DNA from: Syntrophobacterales bacterium
GTDB lineage: Bacteria; Desulfobacterota; Syntrophobacteria; BM002
Assembly: GCA_030601545.1 (NCBI GenBank)
Contig: JAUVTM010000124.1
Location: 1-6,631, forward strand
DNA: 6,631 nt
Direction: 5' to 3'
Shown here: positions 5,965 to 6,631 of the stretch, one piece after another
Position numbering within the stretch: position 1 is the stretch's first letter
How the letters are laid out: each line of letters starts with the position of its first letter
Translations under genes and position numbers: made by a program
Notes under the pieces: generated by a model
The model's input: the letters and a program-made list of their open reading frames with translations, nothing else
The model's database searches: none
What the model was told of the DNA's origin: nothing

Positions 5965-6631
5965 GGTCAATCGTGGCTATTCGCTGTTGACAGAACATGA
6001 CCTCAAAGGTTCCATCGATTCGTGTGGGTCGTAGTCCCACGGGATACCGATGGAAGGCTTTACTAACCTTAAACACCCGTCCCCGGAAAAAGATGCTTCC
6101 ATCATCTTGCACTTTGCGAACATGGAATGCATCAGGGTATTCAATAGGCGGCAAGTGTTCGGGAAACGTCCTCAGGCTTGGCTGATATCGGGAGGCTGGG
6201 ACTTCCAGATCCAGCGAATCATGAGGCCTCTCGAAATTGTACTGCTCCCGCCATTTGTCGAAGGCCGCTTGCAGATGAGTAGCATCTCGCCATTGGTATT
6301 GACTGATGAGTTCTTCTCCCAGAGTCCTGTGGAATCTTTCGTCTTTTCCCAGGGTCTGGGGATGATTCGGACGACTATGAATGACCCGAATATTCAGGCG
6401 AATCAGCCAGACACTGAGAGCTGTAAAGGGACGCCGCTCCGCCCCGCCCCAAGGGCTGCCGTTGTCCATCAACATGGCATTCGGAAGACCGTAGAGGCGG
6501 AACGTCTCAGTAAAGGCATCCTGGACTGGAGCCGTCTGTTGGCTCTCAAGAGCCCGCACACACAGACTGTAGCGAGAATGATCGTCCAGCACGGTCAAGG
6601 GCTGAACCTGACCTCCAAGACTCTGAACTGG
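5948..6631 (-). CDS. IS481-family transposase, N-terminus cut by window edge
   Basis: This DDE (rve/integrase-core) transposase catalyses excision and insertion of its own element. The frame runs unbroken from the right edge to TAA at 5950-5948, giving 227 residues; the N-terminal helix-turn-helix and the first catalytic Asp lie outside. Visible signatures are PLTVLDDHSRYSL at the start, the second catalytic Asp in MDNGSPWGG (codon 6466-6464), IRVIHSRPNHPQTLGKDERFHRTL with the catalytic Glu (codon 6340-6338), and FDKWREQYNFERPHDSL. There are 41 residues between the Asp and Glu. A C-terminal domain with YPDAFHVRKV and a small beta-rich tail follow. A TTG at 6598 could be read as a start, but homology clearly continues upstream of it. 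No frameshift or stop is visible, so the element may be active. Its last codons overlap the kdsA stop antisense by 17 nt. Confidence 0.93.
   Translation of the reverse strand, partial: PVQSLGGQVQPLTVLDDHSRYSLCVRALESQQTAPVQDAFTETFRLYGLPNAMLMDNGSPWGGAERRPFTALSVWLIRLNIRVIHSRPNHPQTLGKDERFHRTLGEELISQYQWRDATHLQAAFDKWREQYNFERPHDSLDLEVPASRYQPSLRTFPEHLPPIEYPDAFHVRKVQDDGSIFFRGRVFKVSKAFHRYPVGLRPTRIDGTFEVMFCQQRIATIDLTTDT

Larger units (their letters stand above)
5853..6631 (-). mobile_element. IS481-family insertion sequence, partial (right end outside the window)
   Basis: The element is defined by its transposase and by the point where kdsA homology stops. The inferred end TGTCCATCCGGAAATACC begins at 5853, about 95 bp beyond the transposase stop. 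IS481-type elements commonly begin with TGT, which supports but does not prove this boundary. The other end and the target duplication are outside the window, so the exact junction is uncertain by a few bases. Confidence 0.7.

Overview
The window reads as a chromosomal segment from a Gram-negative bacterium. KDO-8-phosphate synthase (kdsA) implies a lipopolysaccharide outer membrane. The pyrG-kdsA pair, the AMP-dependent CoA ligase and the CBS-ACT protein would suit a deltaproteobacterium-like (Desulfobacterota-type) or other uncultured lineage, but this placement is a weak inference.

Left part (1-2850), all on the minus strand: an AMP-forming acyl/aryl-CoA ligase that runs off the left edge with only its extreme C-terminus missing, a 343-bp gap with no convincing gene, and a CBS-CBS-ACT (AcuB-like) regulatory protein with a long leader and a good sigma-70-type promoter candidate.

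Middle (2850-4802): a divergent intergenic region carrying a large imperfect hairpin whose arms are each three 9-nt units. A near-consensus extended -10 promoter follows, then a complete CTP synthase gene (pyrG) starting at TTG.

Right part (4803-6631): a 190-bp non-coding palindromic element lies immediately after the pyrG stop codon, with 19-bp perfect terminal inverted repeats and a CTAA duplication. It looks like a MITE that split what was probably a tight pyrG-kdsA operon with 38 nt between the genes. kdsA follows. Its last ~36 codons are not native: they come from the end of an IS481-family insertion sequence that entered near the 3' end of the gene and whose transposase (minus strand) runs off the right edge.

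How the genes connect: PyrG makes the CTP that KdsB uses to activate KDO, and KdsA makes KDO-8-phosphate, so pyrG-kdsA forms a nucleotide/LPS unit. The ligase and CBS-ACT protein form a separate, divergently transcribed acyl-CoA/regulatory pair. No wholly new multi-gene system is visible. The most interesting structures are the two non-coding repeat elements and the IS/kdsA fusion.
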